Positions 1 through 9,172 of a DNA stretch of 64,000 nt are shown here, piece after piece. The notes under the pieces were generated by a model. It worked only from the letters and a program-made list of their open reading frames with translations, ran no database searches and was not told the origin of the DNA. The stretch covers positions 1-64,000 of the forward strand of contig CAIKVT010000036.1 in NCBI GenBank assembly GCA_903830945.1. Reading direction: 5' to 3'. A program made the position numbers and the translations under genes. Each line of letters opens with the position of its first letter. Position 1 is the first letter of the stretch. Origin of the DNA: an uncultured Elusimicrobia bacterium. Lineage in GTDB: Bacteria; Elusimicrobiota; Elusimicrobia; UBA1565; UBA9628.

Positions 1-401
1 ATGGCCACGGCCACGTTGCCGATGGCGTATTCCAGGATGAGGTCCCAGCCGATGATCCAGGCCACCAGCTCGCCCATGGTGGCGTAGGAGTAGGTGTAGG
101 CGCTGCCCGAGATGGGCACCATGGCCGAGAGTTCGGCGTAGCAGAGGGCCGTGAAGCCGCAGGCGATCGCGGTTAGGATGAAGGAGATGATCAGCGCCGG
201 GCCGGCCGGGTAGCCGCTGGAGGCTCCGACCGCGGCCTCCCCGACCATGGCGAAGATGCCCGCGCCGATGACCGCGCCGATGCCTACCATGGTGACGTCG
301 AGCGGGCCTAGGACGCGCGCGAGCTTGTGGCCTCGGACCTCAGATTCGTGGATGAGGGCGTCGACGGATTTGGTCCGCCATAGACCGCGCCAGCGGTTCA
401 T
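1..401 (-). CDS. APC-family amino acid permease, N-terminal part
   Basis: Reading leftwards from the ATG at 401, the frame stays open to the window edge and gives 133 residues. A soluble N-terminal tail precedes the segment VTMVGIGAVIGAGIFAMVG, which is the first unwound helix that binds the substrate backbone in the APC amino acid transporter superfamily (YfnA/CAT-like permeases). A second helix follows, and then ELSAMVPISGSAYTYSYATMGE, typical of helix 3 and the loop after it. The protein should therefore be an inner-membrane amino acid/proton symporter. The sequence GAAGGAGA lies about 7 bases upstream of the ATG and supports this start. The C-terminal two thirds lie outside the window, so substrate preference cannot be judged. 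Confidence 0.88.
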   Translation of the reverse strand, partial: MNRWRGLWRTKSVDALIHESEVRGHKLARVLGPLDVTMVGIGAVIGAGIFAMVGEAAVGASSGYPAGPALIISFILTAIACGFTALCYAELSAMVPISGSAYTYSYATMGELVAWIIGWDLILEYAIGNVAVA

Positions 402-552
402 GTGCCGATCTCCTTCATGCGGCTATGCTAGCAAATCATTGCCGAGGCCTTCGCGGTTTTGGCGCTGAATGGAGGGCGGGTATGGGTTTATAGGATAACC
501 TCGCTTCCAGAACCTTGCCTCGCTTGGTTCTTCTGTCTTGATGCGCCCCCTT

Positions 553-584
553 CGACTTCGGGCCCATGCAGGGACCCGAAGTCG
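553..584 (-). terminator. Hairpin downstream of the HEAT-repeat gene
   Basis: CGACTTCGGG (553-562) and CCCGAAGTCG (575-584) form a perfect 10-bp stem with a 12-base loop. It lies beyond the end of the leftward HEAT-repeat gene and ahead of the permease promoter. No clear U-tract follows on either strand, so it may be a structural or factor-assisted terminator rather than a classical intrinsic one. Confidence 0.45.
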
Positions 585-677
585 CTATGATTCAATATTC
601 AAAGCCTGGAAGTTTACGCCATTGGGCTGACAAAGATTCGCCTTTTAGCCGGTTCTGGCAGGGTGGGACAAATCCGC

Positions 678-1993
678 TTATTGACGCTGGAGCGACCGGA
701 TCTTGAGTCGCTGCAGGGCGATCCGCGCGCTGAAGCGGACGTCCTCTTCCGGGTCGCGCAGGGCGCGCTTGAGGTCCGCGACGACTCGCTCGCCTGCGGT
801 GCCGATGTCGCCGAGCGCCAGCGCCGCGCTGGCGCGCACTCGTCGGTCCGGGCCTTGAGCGCGCCGCGTAGGGACCGGACCGCCGGGCCGGCGGCTGCGC
901 CGCGCTTGCCGAGCTCGTCGGCCGCGCGCGCCCGCGTGCGCGGGTCCGGCAAGGACAGTCGCGCGATTAGGACGGGGATGGGATCGTTCTCCGGCTTGCC
1001 GGTCCCGGCGTCAGGGGCCAGCTCCGGCGTGGTGGTCTCGGGCGCCGTGCGGGGAGGCAGAGCCGTGCCTGGGGGGAGTTTCTCGCGCGGGCCGTCGGCA
1101 TGGATCAAGAGGTCTGTCCTGGTCAGGCCGCGCTCGGCGGTCGCGGCATACTCGGCCTGCGCCGGCGGCGCCTGCGCAGACCAGGTCGCGGGACTCTGCG
1201 GGAACCGCTCAGCCGGGCCGGCAGGGGCGAGCAGCGCGTCGAGCTCGGCGTTGCGGAGTTTCTGCTCGGGGCTTTCGATGACGGGGCGCGCGAGCTCCGG
1301 GCGCGCCGGCGCAGCTTGGGCGTCCGGGAGCGGCGCGGCGGCCAGGGTCGCGGCGGGGCTTGGCACGGCCGCCGGCGGTCCCTCCGGAGCGGGCGTGGGA
1401 GCAGACATGTCTGAATCCGGAGCCGGCGAGCGATGTCGGCGGCCCGCTCTTTCTGAGGACGCGCAGACGCGCAGGTCGATGCCTCCGTTGAAGAAATCGC
1501 TGGTCATCTTGTCGTCCGGTGTGTCGATGGAGAGAGCGCGGCCCATCTGCTGGGTCCCGAAGCGGTCCGGCAGAGCGGCCAGGAGGTCCCGGTCCTCGAA
1601 CGTGACCAGTGCGGAGTAGCGCGCGCGGCCCTCTTCGCCAAGGCCGGAGAGCCACTTGAGCGCCGAGATGCGCACGAAAGGGCAGGGCTCTTCGCGCGCT
1701 AGGCCGGCCAGAGCCGGCGTTGCTTCCGGCCCCGCTTTGCCCAAAAAATACACGGCGGTCAGGCGGACCTGCCAGTCGGCGTCTTCAGTGGCGTAGGAGA
1801 GCAGCGGCAACGCCTGGCGCCCCAGGTCGCCGAGGGCGTAGAGGGCGTGCATGCGGTCGCCCCAAAGCCCGTAGTCGAGCCGGGACTTGAGCGCGGCGAG
1901 CATCGGCTCTTGGCTTTGGTCCGCGGCCGGCTGGGCATCGGCGGCCGCGCAGAGCAGGGCGGCGAGGGCGATCAGACAGCAATGCCGAGTCAT
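678..1993 (-). CDS. Exported HEAT-repeat protein, frameshifted near its end
   Basis: The ATG at 1993 follows GGAGAAAAGG, so I prefer it to the GTG at 2005. A signal peptide (LIALAALLCAAADA) comes first, then alpha-helical HEAT-type repeats (residues about 30-150, e.g. RMHALYALGDLGRQALPLL), a long Pro/Ala-rich linker, and a final HEAT block starting IPVLIARLSLPDPRTRARAADELGKRG. The formal frame runs to 614, but after ALKARTDE it becomes a Ser/Arg/Ala-rich string unlike any HEAT repeat. Adding one base at about 837-841 restores VRASAALALGDIG...LKRALRDPEEDV...ALQRLKIRSLQRQ and a TAA at 678. The natural end is therefore most likely 678. Function beyond protein-protein interaction in the envelope cannot be stated. 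Confidence 0.75.
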
Positions 1994-2058
1994 CCTTTTC
2001 TCCACACCAAGTCCCTCGCACTTGCTGCCGCGCGCCTTTTTGAAGGCTTGCAGTCGCT

Positions 2059-2064
2059 ATCATA
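2059..2064 (-). promoter_or_regulatory. -10 box for the HEAT-repeat gene
   Basis: TATGAT on the minus strand, about 65 bases upstream of the ATG at 1993. It would give a leader of roughly 60 bases that includes the GGAG Shine-Dalgarno. No good -35 box is visible. Confidence 0.35.
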
Positions 2065-2209
2065 CAATACCCGGTAGGGGTACTCAGAATATGACGACTA
2101 CGAATGCGATCCGGCGTCGGGGAATGCCTATTGTCTTCGCGGACAGCACCTTAAGATACCCCAGTCGGTACAGCAACCTCTGCATCTTTGCGGATGATAC
2201 GGGCAGTGT

Positions 2210-5200
2210 TTATTGCCGCCTGAACATCTGCAGGGCCTTCTCGATGTCGATGTCATTTTTTGGCTGAGGTTCCCGCGTCGAGGAATCGTCCTGGGCATTC
2301 TTATTGGTGTCGCTCTTGCCGCTCTCTTCGGTAGAGGTCGCCGACTGTACCGGAGTCTTGGGAGCCGGCGCAGGCTGGACAGGCGCGGACTTTCCGGGGG
2401 ACAGCTTCTTGAGCATGAGTTGCGCCAACTTTTGGACGTAAGTTGACTGGGGGGCGTAGTCGGGAGAGTAGTAATGCCCGCTCACCACCACCACCACATC
2501 GCTCTTACGGAAGGCTATCGAGTGATTCCAGCGGTTGTTGTCGCGGGATTCAGGATTGGCCTTGCTTTCATAGGCCTCGTCAGCCCCCGCCAGCGAGATC
2601 AGATGCGGCTGGGCCAGCGCCGGCGGGGAACCGATGGAGAACTGCCTGAGTTCGCCCTGGAACCATTCCGCTGCTTTCGCGACGGAACCGGTCGAGGATT
2701 CCTCCGCGGCCATGATGCCGATCATCCTCCATCGGACATCGTAGGTGTTGGGCTCCTTCGAGGGGTTGTCTGCGCTTCCGGTCTCGGTCAGCACGAAAGA
2801 GTCCGAGTAATCCTCCAAGGTCCCGAAGCACTCCTTGCCGTCGTACGTCCCTGGACGGGTAAGCTCCAATCCGGCGGGAAGCTCGGACGATTGCAGGCTG
2901 TAGCCATCGCAGACAGGATATTGTAGGCCCTTGAAGCCGGGACCATCCGAGATGGGAGTGAGATACCACTCGTCCAGAGCGGCCAGCATGCGGCCGGCCA
3001 TTTCCACGGCAAGCTGCGTCTCCTCCGGCCCGGCTGCCTTGATCACCGCTTCGATCTGTGCCTTGGATTGCGGGCTCAAGGAATAATAGACGGGGCCGTT
3101 GGGCCCCGCAGCGAGTCCTTCTTTATTGTACGCTTTGACGCGAAAGGATACCTTGAATGGGCCTCTCCAGGCCTCGATGTCTGTTCCTCCTTCGGGATCT
3201 ACGCGCAGGAAGGAGACGTCGCCGGTGCCGGCCGGCTTGGCGTCCGGGGATCTTTTGAGGGCCGCCTCGACGCTCGCTTTGGCTTGGGGGTAGAGGCCGC
3301 CAGAGATCCGGCCTTTCCCGTAGTAGTCCCAATCCATGCTGATGTAGGGATACTTTATTTCGAGGCGCACCCACCAGGGGCCCATGATCTGGCGGCCATC
3401 CGGGAGGACATGGTACCACGTCCCTTCTTTGTAGGTCTTATACCAGCGATTATCCTCCCAGGATAGTCCGTAGAGCCGGGCTCCCACGGCTTTCTGTTCG
3501 GCCGTGAGCTGATTGAAGCTCGGAAGTCGGAGGGATTCCAAGACCTTCTTCCATCCGCGGTCGTCCTTGGCCAGCTTGGGCGCGGCGACCGGGGCGGCCT
3601 CCTTGACCTCCACGCGGACCACCGCATCGGCCCGGACGCTGGGATCGTCCTTGAGCGAAGCTTCCACATGGTAGACCCCCGGCTTCTCCGGTGATGCGTA
3701 CGTCCCGTCCTGCTGGATGACCCCGCCGTCTTTTTCCCGCACGCTCCAGACGACCGGTTTACCCTTGATCCCGATGGTTTCGGCCTTGAAGGAGGCGGCG
3801 CTGGTCACGTCCATGTCCACCTCATCGGGGTTGATCGCGATTGCGGCAGGGGACCAATCTTGTGACCAGACCGCTATGCCGCCCATGTCGAGGCCGGCCG
3901 CGAGCTTGAGCTCGGATGAAGGCGGGCTGGCGGGGTCGCGGTTAAGGAATGCGTCGAGCTGGATGCTTGGTATGTTCTCCAGGCCGACCTCGAAATCGCT
4001 GCCTTGGATGCTGGCGATCTTCTGCCAAAAGTACTTGCTCGTCCCAGCAACGGTGAGCTTGATGAGGGCACGGTCCCGGGTCGTGGGCATGCCCTCGGAC
4101 GGGATGGGAGATTTTGCATCGTAGCTGCCCTTTTTGTCCGCGTCATAATGGACGGCGCGGCACTTGAGCGTCTTATTTTTGGCGTCGATCCCGTCGACCA
4201 TGATGGCCACGCGCGGGATGATGAGCTCAAGCAGGCGCTCATCGGCCGCTATGGCCAGCGGGATGAGGCGCGCGGCCTGGGAGTCGGCGCATTTGGGGTC
4301 CATGAACACGCGGCGGCGCTTGGTCAGCAAGGTGTCCGCGCGCACGGCCGCGGCCAGGCACACGCTGCCGATGGAATCATCCAGGTAGTAATAGGCCGTG
4401 GTGTCCTGGCCCAGGAGCTCGAATTGGCTGGCTGCGAGCTTGGGCGCGGGATAGGTCGGTTGGCCGTTGTGGGGGAAGATCTCATTGCCCTGAGGGTCTC
4501 TGCCGGAAAGCGTGTCCTCGGATGTGAAGTTCGCGTTGGTGTGGAGGGCTACGCGATCGAAGAGATCCCGTGGCGTGCCTGCCTCCCGGATGGCTTTCGC
4601 GATATCGGCTTCCACCGGCCCCTGAGCGTGGCGCTGAACCACCTCTCCGGTCACATAATCCTCATAGGGATCGGATTTGAGATCATACTGGGAGGAGAAA
4701 AGCGCGGCGATATTCGTGAGCCGGCCGCTCTTGCCCGGGTGGCCGTCGTTGCGCACGTGGGCGGGGACCGTCATATCCGCAAGCAGATGCATGGATTCCC
4801 CGATGCTGCGCCAGGCCTGACCGAACGATTCTTCTTTGGCGACCGGCGGCTGCGTTGACAACGCCACCCCCTGCGTCGCGGCCATGCTCTTGGTGACGTC
4901 TTGCAGGGCGTGCCGGGAGCCGTAGAGAGCCCAATCCCGGGCATTGACCCTGGGATTTTCGCCCATCAAGGAAATGTGCTGACCTTGCTGGATGATGACG
5001 CGGGTGGGTTCGATCCCTACTCGGTCCAGGTACTCTTTTTGGATCGGGGTCAGGGGTTTTCCGATGAGGTCGGTGAGATAGGGGGTGGCGGCGTTGGTCG
5101 GATCGTAGAAGTGGCGCAGGGCCATGTAGGCCTCGGGTTCGTCGGCGCTGTAGCCGCCCTCGATGATCCACCAGCGGAAAGGTCCCCGGCGCTTGCCCTC

Positions 5201-5557
5201 CTCGGAGTAGTCACCCCAGTCTATGGTGGGCAGACCGGTGTAGGTTTTAATTTTGTCTTCTTTGGCCCAGGCTCCGCTGCGCGTGAGCGCGTCGTATTCG
5301 ATCGTGAAGGGCTTGTCTTCCCGGGTCTCCCCGGTGGCCAGCGCCGGCAGGGCGTAACCCGCGGCCGTTGGGGTGAAATCGTATCGGGATAGGATCGGGT
5401 CCTGCTTGGCCTTTGCCATGAAGTCTTCCAGGGCGAATTGATTGATCTTGCGGTGCGGACCGCCGTCTAACCCGTCATTGGCGTAACCGTGGATAGTGGT
5501 CGGGAAAATCAGGGGGCAAAGGCTGACGAAGTAAAGGAGGCGATATGTATTTTTCAT
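2210..5557 (-). CDS. Exported zinc phospholipase C/S1-P1 nuclease-like protein with Ig-like domain
   Basis: This 1115-residue protein has an N-terminal signal peptide (about residues 1-24). Residues 30-350 resemble the zinc-dependent phospholipase C / S1-P1 nuclease superfamily: GPHRKINQFAL (His35), GESMHLLADMTVPAHVRND (His256, Asp261, His267) and VALHTNANFTSEDT (His339). These His/Asp residues are the usual ligands of the three-zinc cluster. A bacterial Ig-like domain follows at about residues 600-660 (KPVVWSVREKDGGVIQQDG), then a long unassigned C-terminal region ending in a Pro/Ser-rich, hydrophilic tail. It is monocistronic. A possible -10 (TATCAT, minus strand 5580-5575) lies 17 bases upstream of the ATG. 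Substrate (phospholipid or nucleic acid) is not decided by sequence; a second S1-P1-type protein lies at 40.8 kb. Confidence 0.7.
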   Translation of the reverse strand: MKNTYRLLYFVSLCPLIFPTTIHGYANDGLDGGPHRKINQFALEDFMAKAKQDPILSRYDFTPTAAGYALPALATGETREDKPFTIEYDALTRSGAWAKEDKIKTYTGLPTIDWGDYSEEGKRRGPFRWWIIEGGYSADEPEAYMALRHFYDPTNAATPYLTDLIGKPLTPIQKEYLDRVGIEPTRVIIQQGQHISLMGENPRVNARDWALYGSRHALQDVTKSMAATQGVALSTQPPVAKEESFGQAWRSIGESMHLLADMTVPAHVRNDGHPGKSGRLTNIAALFSSQYDLKSDPYEDYVTGEVVQRHAQGPVEADIAKAIREAGTPRDLFDRVALHTNANFTSEDTLSGRDPQGNEIFPHNGQPTYPAPKLAASQFELLGQDTTAYYYLDDSIGSVCLAAAVRADTLLTKRRRVFMDPKCADSQAARLIPLAIAADERLLELIIPRVAIMVDGIDAKNKTLKCRAVHYDADKKGSYDAKSPIPSEGMPTTRDRALIKLTVAGTSKYFWQKIASIQGSDFEVGLENIPSIQLDAFLNRDPASPPSSELKLAAGLDMGGIAVWSQDWSPAAIAINPDEVDMDVTSAASFKAETIGIKGKPVVWSVREKDGGVIQQDGTYASPEKPGVYHVEASLKDDPSVRADAVVRVEVKEAAPVAAPKLAKDDRGWKKVLESLRLPSFNQLTAEQKAVGARLYGLSWEDNRWYKTYKEGTWYHVLPDGRQIMGPWWVRLEIKYPYISMDWDYYGKGRISGGLYPQAKASVEAALKRSPDAKPAGTGDVSFLRVDPEGGTDIEAWRGPFKVSFRVKAYNKEGLAAGPNGPVYYSLSPQSKAQIEAVIKAAGPEETQLAVEMAGRMLAALDEWYLTPISDGPGFKGLQYPVCDGYSLQSSELPAGLELTRPGTYDGKECFGTLEDYSDSFVLTETGSADNPSKEPNTYDVRWRMIGIMAAEESSTGSVAKAAEWFQGELRQFSIGSPPALAQPHLISLAGADEAYESKANPESRDNNRWNHSIAFRKSDVVVVVSGHYYSPDYAPQSTYVQKLAQLMLKKLSPGKSAPVQPAPAPKTPVQSATSTEESGKSDTNKNAQDDSSTREPQPKNDIDIEKALQMFRRQ

Positions 5558-5696
5558 TTGGTTACCTGGTCGTCATGATACAAAAATCCGCGGTTTTCGG
5601 GCGTCTACTTCCATTACGTTAAATATTAGGTGTTTTGCTGTAATCATCGTGCATGTAGAATCAATCGCTTTCCAAACATGTGCCTGACCGTGCGGC

Positions 5697-6236
5697 CTAT
5701 TGCATGATTCTCTTTTTTTGCGGCGCAGCCATAAGCGCCCGCTCGATGTCGGAGGCGTAGAGGAAGCTCGGGCTGATCTTGAGGGTGATCCGGCCTAACG
5801 GGTCTATGATAAAAACCTGAGGGACTCCCGTGACGCCCCAGACGCGCTGCAGTCGGCCTTCCTCGTCGATGCCGATCCAGCCCGTGATGGGGTTGTCCCT
5901 GAGGAAGGCCGTGACTTTTTCGCGCGTCTCGTTGGTCACGGAGATGAAGACCACGGGCCGGCCTGAAAAGGCCGCGCGCAGCTTATTCATGTACGGGATG
6001 GTCTCGCGGCAGGAGTCGCACCAGGTGGCCCAGAACTCGAGGACCACCGCGCGTCCGCGCAACTCGCGCAGGGAACTTAAAGACGGCGACGGAGCCTGCA
6101 GCAAAGAGGAGATGCCCATCTCCGGGGCCGGGCCCAAGGATTTGGCGGGATTCGAAGAGCGTGCGCAGAACAGCAGCGTCAGGAGTATGGCGCCGGCGAG
6201 GAGGAAGATGAGGACGGGGGCATCCGTGCGGTCCAT
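5697..6236 (-). CDS. Membrane-anchored TlpA/ResA-like thioredoxin
   Basis: The protein is 179 residues from the ATG at 6236. A single hydrophobic segment (residues 8-24) anchors or exports it. A thioredoxin fold follows, with LEFWATWCDSCRETIPYMNKL carrying the redox pair Cys73/Cys76, and the cis-Pro motif GVTGVPQVFIIDPLGRI. TlpA/ResA-family proteins reduce disulfides of exported proteins or apocytochromes outside the membrane. The frame is open further upstream, but that part overlaps the preceding gene and reads as low-complexity Pro/Arg; the 6236 ATG lies 8 bases after the end of the phosphomannose-isomerase-like gene, so the two are probably cotranscribed. Confidence 0.85.
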   Translation of the reverse strand: MDRTDAPVLIFLLAGAILLTLLFCARSSNPAKSLGPAPEMGISSLLQAPSPSLSSLRELRGRAVVLEFWATWCDSCRETIPYMNKLRAAFSGRPVVFISVTNETREKVTAFLRDNPITGWIGIDEEGRLQRVWGVTGVPQVFIIDPLGRITLKISPSFLYASDIERALMAAPQKKRIMQ

Positions 6237-6244
6237 GCCTGGGG

Positions 6245-7555
6245 TTAGGCCCGGCGGGGGTCCGGTATGCCTACCAGCAGAAGGGAGGCAGGTTCGTCCG
6301 CAGCCAGGGCGCAGCCTTCTAGGAGGTCTGCCGGCACGAAGGCCGGGGTCGGGGGGGCGAGCCGCCAGGCGCGGCCGCGGTATTTCAGCCGAACCCGGCC
6401 CGAGAGGAGCACGAGATGCTGGAAGGTCCGGGCCGCGGGGATGGTCCAACGGCCTCCTTCTGCCAGATCCAGGCGGCGGACCGTGAAGAATGGCCACAGG
6501 GCTGGACGATCCAGGAGCTTCCAGAGCCGGCAGCGCCTTGCCCCTGCGCCCAGGTCCAGGGCTTGGGGCCGGCAGCGGATGCTGGACACCGTGGTGACCG
6601 AGAAATCGACGCCTTCCATGAGGCGCCGCAGGGCGGCGTCTGTCAGGCCCAGGGCGGGGTGTCCCTTTCGGAAGCGCGCGCCCTTCTGCCAGACGAAAGG
6701 AGTGAAGAAATCCGCCACGCTGTAGGTGCAGTCAGAACTCTGCTGGACTTCGGCCAGGCGGAGGTTGCGTTGCGCCGGCAGAGGCATCCAGACCTCGCTT
6801 TTTGGTGCTGCGCCGGCGCTGAGGCGCTGGCGGGCGAGGCGAAGCTTCTTGGCGACGCGGGCGCCGCCGGCCAGGATGAACTCCTGGAGCGCCTCTTGTG
6901 TGGGATCCTGGGGGTGGAACTGCAGGGAGAGGCCGAAGAGGGCGTGGATGAGGCCGGCCTTGATCATGAGGAGATTGCCCGTCTCGTTGCGCAGGTCCAC
7001 CTCGTTGAGCACTCGGACCATGCGGTTGTGGCTGCGGCGCAGGTCATCGGTCAACTGGGCGAGCTCCTCCCGATCCATCCGGCAGTATCGGCCCATGGCT
7101 CGGGTGAAGGAGCGGTCGCGGGCGGGCGCCGCCTCCCAGCCGGCCAAAGCCCGGTCCGAGGCCCAGGCCTCGTAGACCCTCTCGAAACCGTGGAAGGCGC
7201 GCTCGTCCGGCAGGCGCAGGCCGCGGCGTAGGGCTGCGAGCAAGTCCTGCTCTCGGCAGATCCAGGAGAGGAATTCCTGTGGCCGTACCAGGGTGGAGAA
7301 ACCGATATGGGCGATGGGGGGGAAATCCGTGCGGATGAACTTGGCGAAGACGGGAAGGTCGGGGCCGAAGAGGCGGCGCGACCAGGAGCCCAGGAGCCGG
7401 GGATTGCGGCGCAAGACCTGTGCGAGGGTCCTGGTCTTCGAGACCCCGGCCGGGAACTCGGGTCGAGTCGAGTTGAGCCAGAGTTCTTCTCCCCAAGCTT
7501 TGACCGCGCGGCAGGAGATGAGTCTCAGGGGCGCGGCTGTCTGGGGGGCTGGCAT
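6245..7555 (-). CDS. Type I phosphomannose isomerase-like cupin protein
   Basis: This 436-residue protein is related to class I mannose-6-phosphate isomerases (ManA). GEELWLNST and FAKFIRTDFPPIAHIGF match the N-terminal region, GNLLMIKAGLIHALFG matches the conserved PAGTIHA metal-binding segment, and LAEVQQSSDCTYSVADF matches the IAEIQQxSDTTYRxxDw motif. A C-terminal cupin barrel (LVLLSGRVRLKYRGRAWRL) closes the protein. The canonical SVQVHPDD metal motif is missing from its usual place; a similar SLQFHPQD follows the AGLIHA segment instead. It could be a divergent sugar-phosphate isomerase or a non-catalytic relative. The start is supported by TGATACCAT ending 7 bases before the ATG. Confidence 0.6.
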   Translation of the reverse strand: MPAPQTAAPLRLISCRAVKAWGEELWLNSTRPEFPAGVSKTRTLAQVLRRNPRLLGSWSRRLFGPDLPVFAKFIRTDFPPIAHIGFSTLVRPQEFLSWICREQDLLAALRRGLRLPDERAFHGFERVYEAWASDRALAGWEAAPARDRSFTRAMGRYCRMDREELAQLTDDLRRSHNRMVRVLNEVDLRNETGNLLMIKAGLIHALFGLSLQFHPQDPTQEALQEFILAGGARVAKKLRLARQRLSAGAAPKSEVWMPLPAQRNLRLAEVQQSSDCTYSVADFFTPFVWQKGARFRKGHPALGLTDAALRRLMEGVDFSVTTVSSIRCRPQALDLGAGARRCRLWKLLDRPALWPFFTVRRLDLAEGGRWTIPAARTFQHLVLLSGRVRLKYRGRAWRLAPPTPAFVPADLLEGCALAADEPASLLLVGIPDPRRA

Positions 7556-7562
7556 GGATGCA

Positions 7563-7571
7563 ATGGTATCA
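7563..7571 (-). promoter_or_regulatory. Extended -10, leaderless promoter of the ManA-like gene
   Basis: On the minus strand TGATACCAT (TG-N-TACCAT) ends 7 bases before the ATG at 7555. No Shine-Dalgarno fits in the gap. An overlapping TATGAT (7573-7568) is an alternative -10. The same block occurs in front of 10314. Confidence 0.45.
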
Positions 7572-7639
7572 TAAGAGTCCTCCCGGATAAAAACAGGGGA
7601 GCGGTTGAATCTAAAGGTGGGCTTGCATGAGGAGACTGA

Positions 7640-9172
7640 TCACGTTTTACTCTTGAGTTGATCGGTGAGCCCGCGGTAGTCGGTCTTGCCGGTGCCGAGC
7701 AGCGGCAACGCGTCGACGCGGATGACGCGGCGGATGTTGTGGAGACCGGAAAGCCCCGCAGCGCGGATGGCGGAGTTCGCCTCGTCGCGTGCGATGTCTT
7801 TCGTGGCGAAGAGCACGATTTCGGGGCTCTCATCGACGGGCGTCGCGGCAACGGCGAACGCGGGCCCACTGTCGTCGTCGGAGACGAGCCGCGGCTCGAG
7901 CGCGGCCTCGATAGCGGGCAGCGAGACCATCTCGCTGCCGAGTTTCACGAAGCGCTGGAGGCGTCCCGCGAATGTGAGCCATCCGTCGGGCGCCTCGCGG
8001 ACCAGATCGCCGGTGCGATACCAGGACTTGCCTTCAAACTCGATGAAGGGGGATGGGCCGCCGTAGTTGAGGTATCCGCCGAAAAGGCTCGGCCCGCGCA
8101 CGAGGAGGACCCCCTCGCGGCCTGGTTCCACCCGCTCGGCGGTTGCGGGGGAGACTACCGCGATTTCGACGGACGCCACGGGCCTGCCGATCGTCCCCTG
8201 CCGCGCGTCCGACTCGCGGTTCGCCGAGATAACCGGCGAGCACTCGGTGACACCATAGCCCTCGAGGACGACCGTCTGCGGGCATAGTTCTGCCAGTGCC
8301 TTATAGACGCGCTCGCTGCACTTTTCCGCGCCTGAGACGACCAAGCGCAGCGACGTCAACTGTTCCTCGGTCGACGCGCGGACGACCCCGTGGAGAAACG
8401 TCGGCGTCCCCATGAGGATCGTCGGTTTGTAGGCGTCGATCATCCGGCCCAGCGCGGCGCCGTCGGTCGGGTTCGGGTAATGGACAACCCGGGCGCCGAG
8501 TGCGAGCGGCAGCACGACCGAAGTCGTGAGTCCGAACGAATGGAAGGGCGGCAGGATGCCGAGGATGGAATCGTCCGACCGCGCGTAGAAGAGGTCGAAG
8601 CAGTCTGCGATATTGGTTAGGATATTCCGGTGCGTGAGCGGCACCGCCTTCGGGACGCTCTCGGAGCCCGAGGTGAAGAGGACGGCGGCGATTTTGGGCG
8701 GCTTGGCGAGGCGGAGGCTTCGCCACCAGAGCCGTGAGCGAAGCCAGGCGCCGAGTTTGCGCGCGGAACCGATCCGAGCGCCGATGTCTTCGAGATAGAG
8801 GAGCCGGTCATGGAAGGGCGTCAGGTCGATCCCCTGCGCCGCCAGGCGCGTCACGAGCGTGCGCGACGTGATGATGCGCTCCACTCCCGCCGTCGCGAGA
8901 CAATGCCGGAGGTTCTGCGTCCCCAGCGTCCAGTTGATCATCGCTGGGGTGCGTCCGGCGAAGAGCGCGCTCAAAAACGCCACGTCCGCCGCCACCGACG
9001 CCGGGAGCATGATCCCGACGCAGTCCCCGGGCAACGTCGCGACTTCGCGTCGAAGCACCATCACGCCTAGGAGCACATCGCGGTAGGTGCGCACGCCGCT
9101 GGCCTGATCGGCGATGACGACGGCGCCGGGCGCCTGCGCTGCCTGATGGAGCACGGCCTCGGGAATGGTCAT
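7640..9172 (-). CDS. AMP-forming acyl-ACP/acyl-CoA synthetase
   Basis: A 510-residue ANL-superfamily adenylating enzyme. Visible motifs are the P-loop LFTSGSESVPKAVPLTH, YGVTECSP (A5), YRTGDL (A7), FAGRLQRFVKLGSEMV (A8) and the C-terminal GTGKTDYRGL with the catalytic lysine. It most resembles the acyl-[ACP] synthetase half of 2-acylglycerophosphoethanolamine acyltransferase (Aas). The ATG at 9172 overlaps the stop of the PlsC-ACP gene as ATGA, which argues for coupled synthesis and excludes the longer frame from 9220. Together the pair should activate a fatty acid and transfer it to an acyl carrier, plausibly the ACP domain of the partner. The acyl chain preferred is not predictable. Confidence 0.82.
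   Translation of the reverse strand: MTIPEAVLHQAAQAPGAVVIADQASGVRTYRDVLLGVMVLRREVATLPGDCVGIMLPASVAADVAFLSALFAGRTPAMINWTLGTQNLRHCLATAGVERIITSRTLVTRLAAQGIDLTPFHDRLLYLEDIGARIGSARKLGAWLRSRLWWRSLRLAKPPKIAAVLFTSGSESVPKAVPLTHRNILTNIADCFDLFYARSDDSILGILPPFHSFGLTTSVVLPLALGARVVHYPNPTDGAALGRMIDAYKPTILMGTPTFLHGVVRASTEEQLTSLRLVVSGAEKCSERVYKALAELCPQTVVLEGYGVTECSPVISANRESDARQGTIGRPVASVEIAVVSPATAERVEPGREGVLLVRGPSLFGGYLNYGGPSPFIEFEGKSWYRTGDLVREAPDGWLTFAGRLQRFVKLGSEMVSLPAIEAALEPRLVSDDDSGPAFAVAATPVDESPEIVLFATKDIARDEANSAIRAAGLSGLHNIRRVIRVDALPLLGTGKTDYRGLTDQLKSKT

Noticed and set aside
663-1619. 318-codon plus-strand frame opposite the HEAT-repeat gene
   Set aside because: Low-complexity Ala/Gly/Arg/Ser text; the opposite strand has signal peptide and HEAT repeats.
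6237-6497. N-terminal extension of the TlpA-like gene from 6497
   Set aside because: The extension lies inside the ManA-like gene and is Pro/Arg low-complexity; the ATG at 6236 gives a normal membrane anchor.
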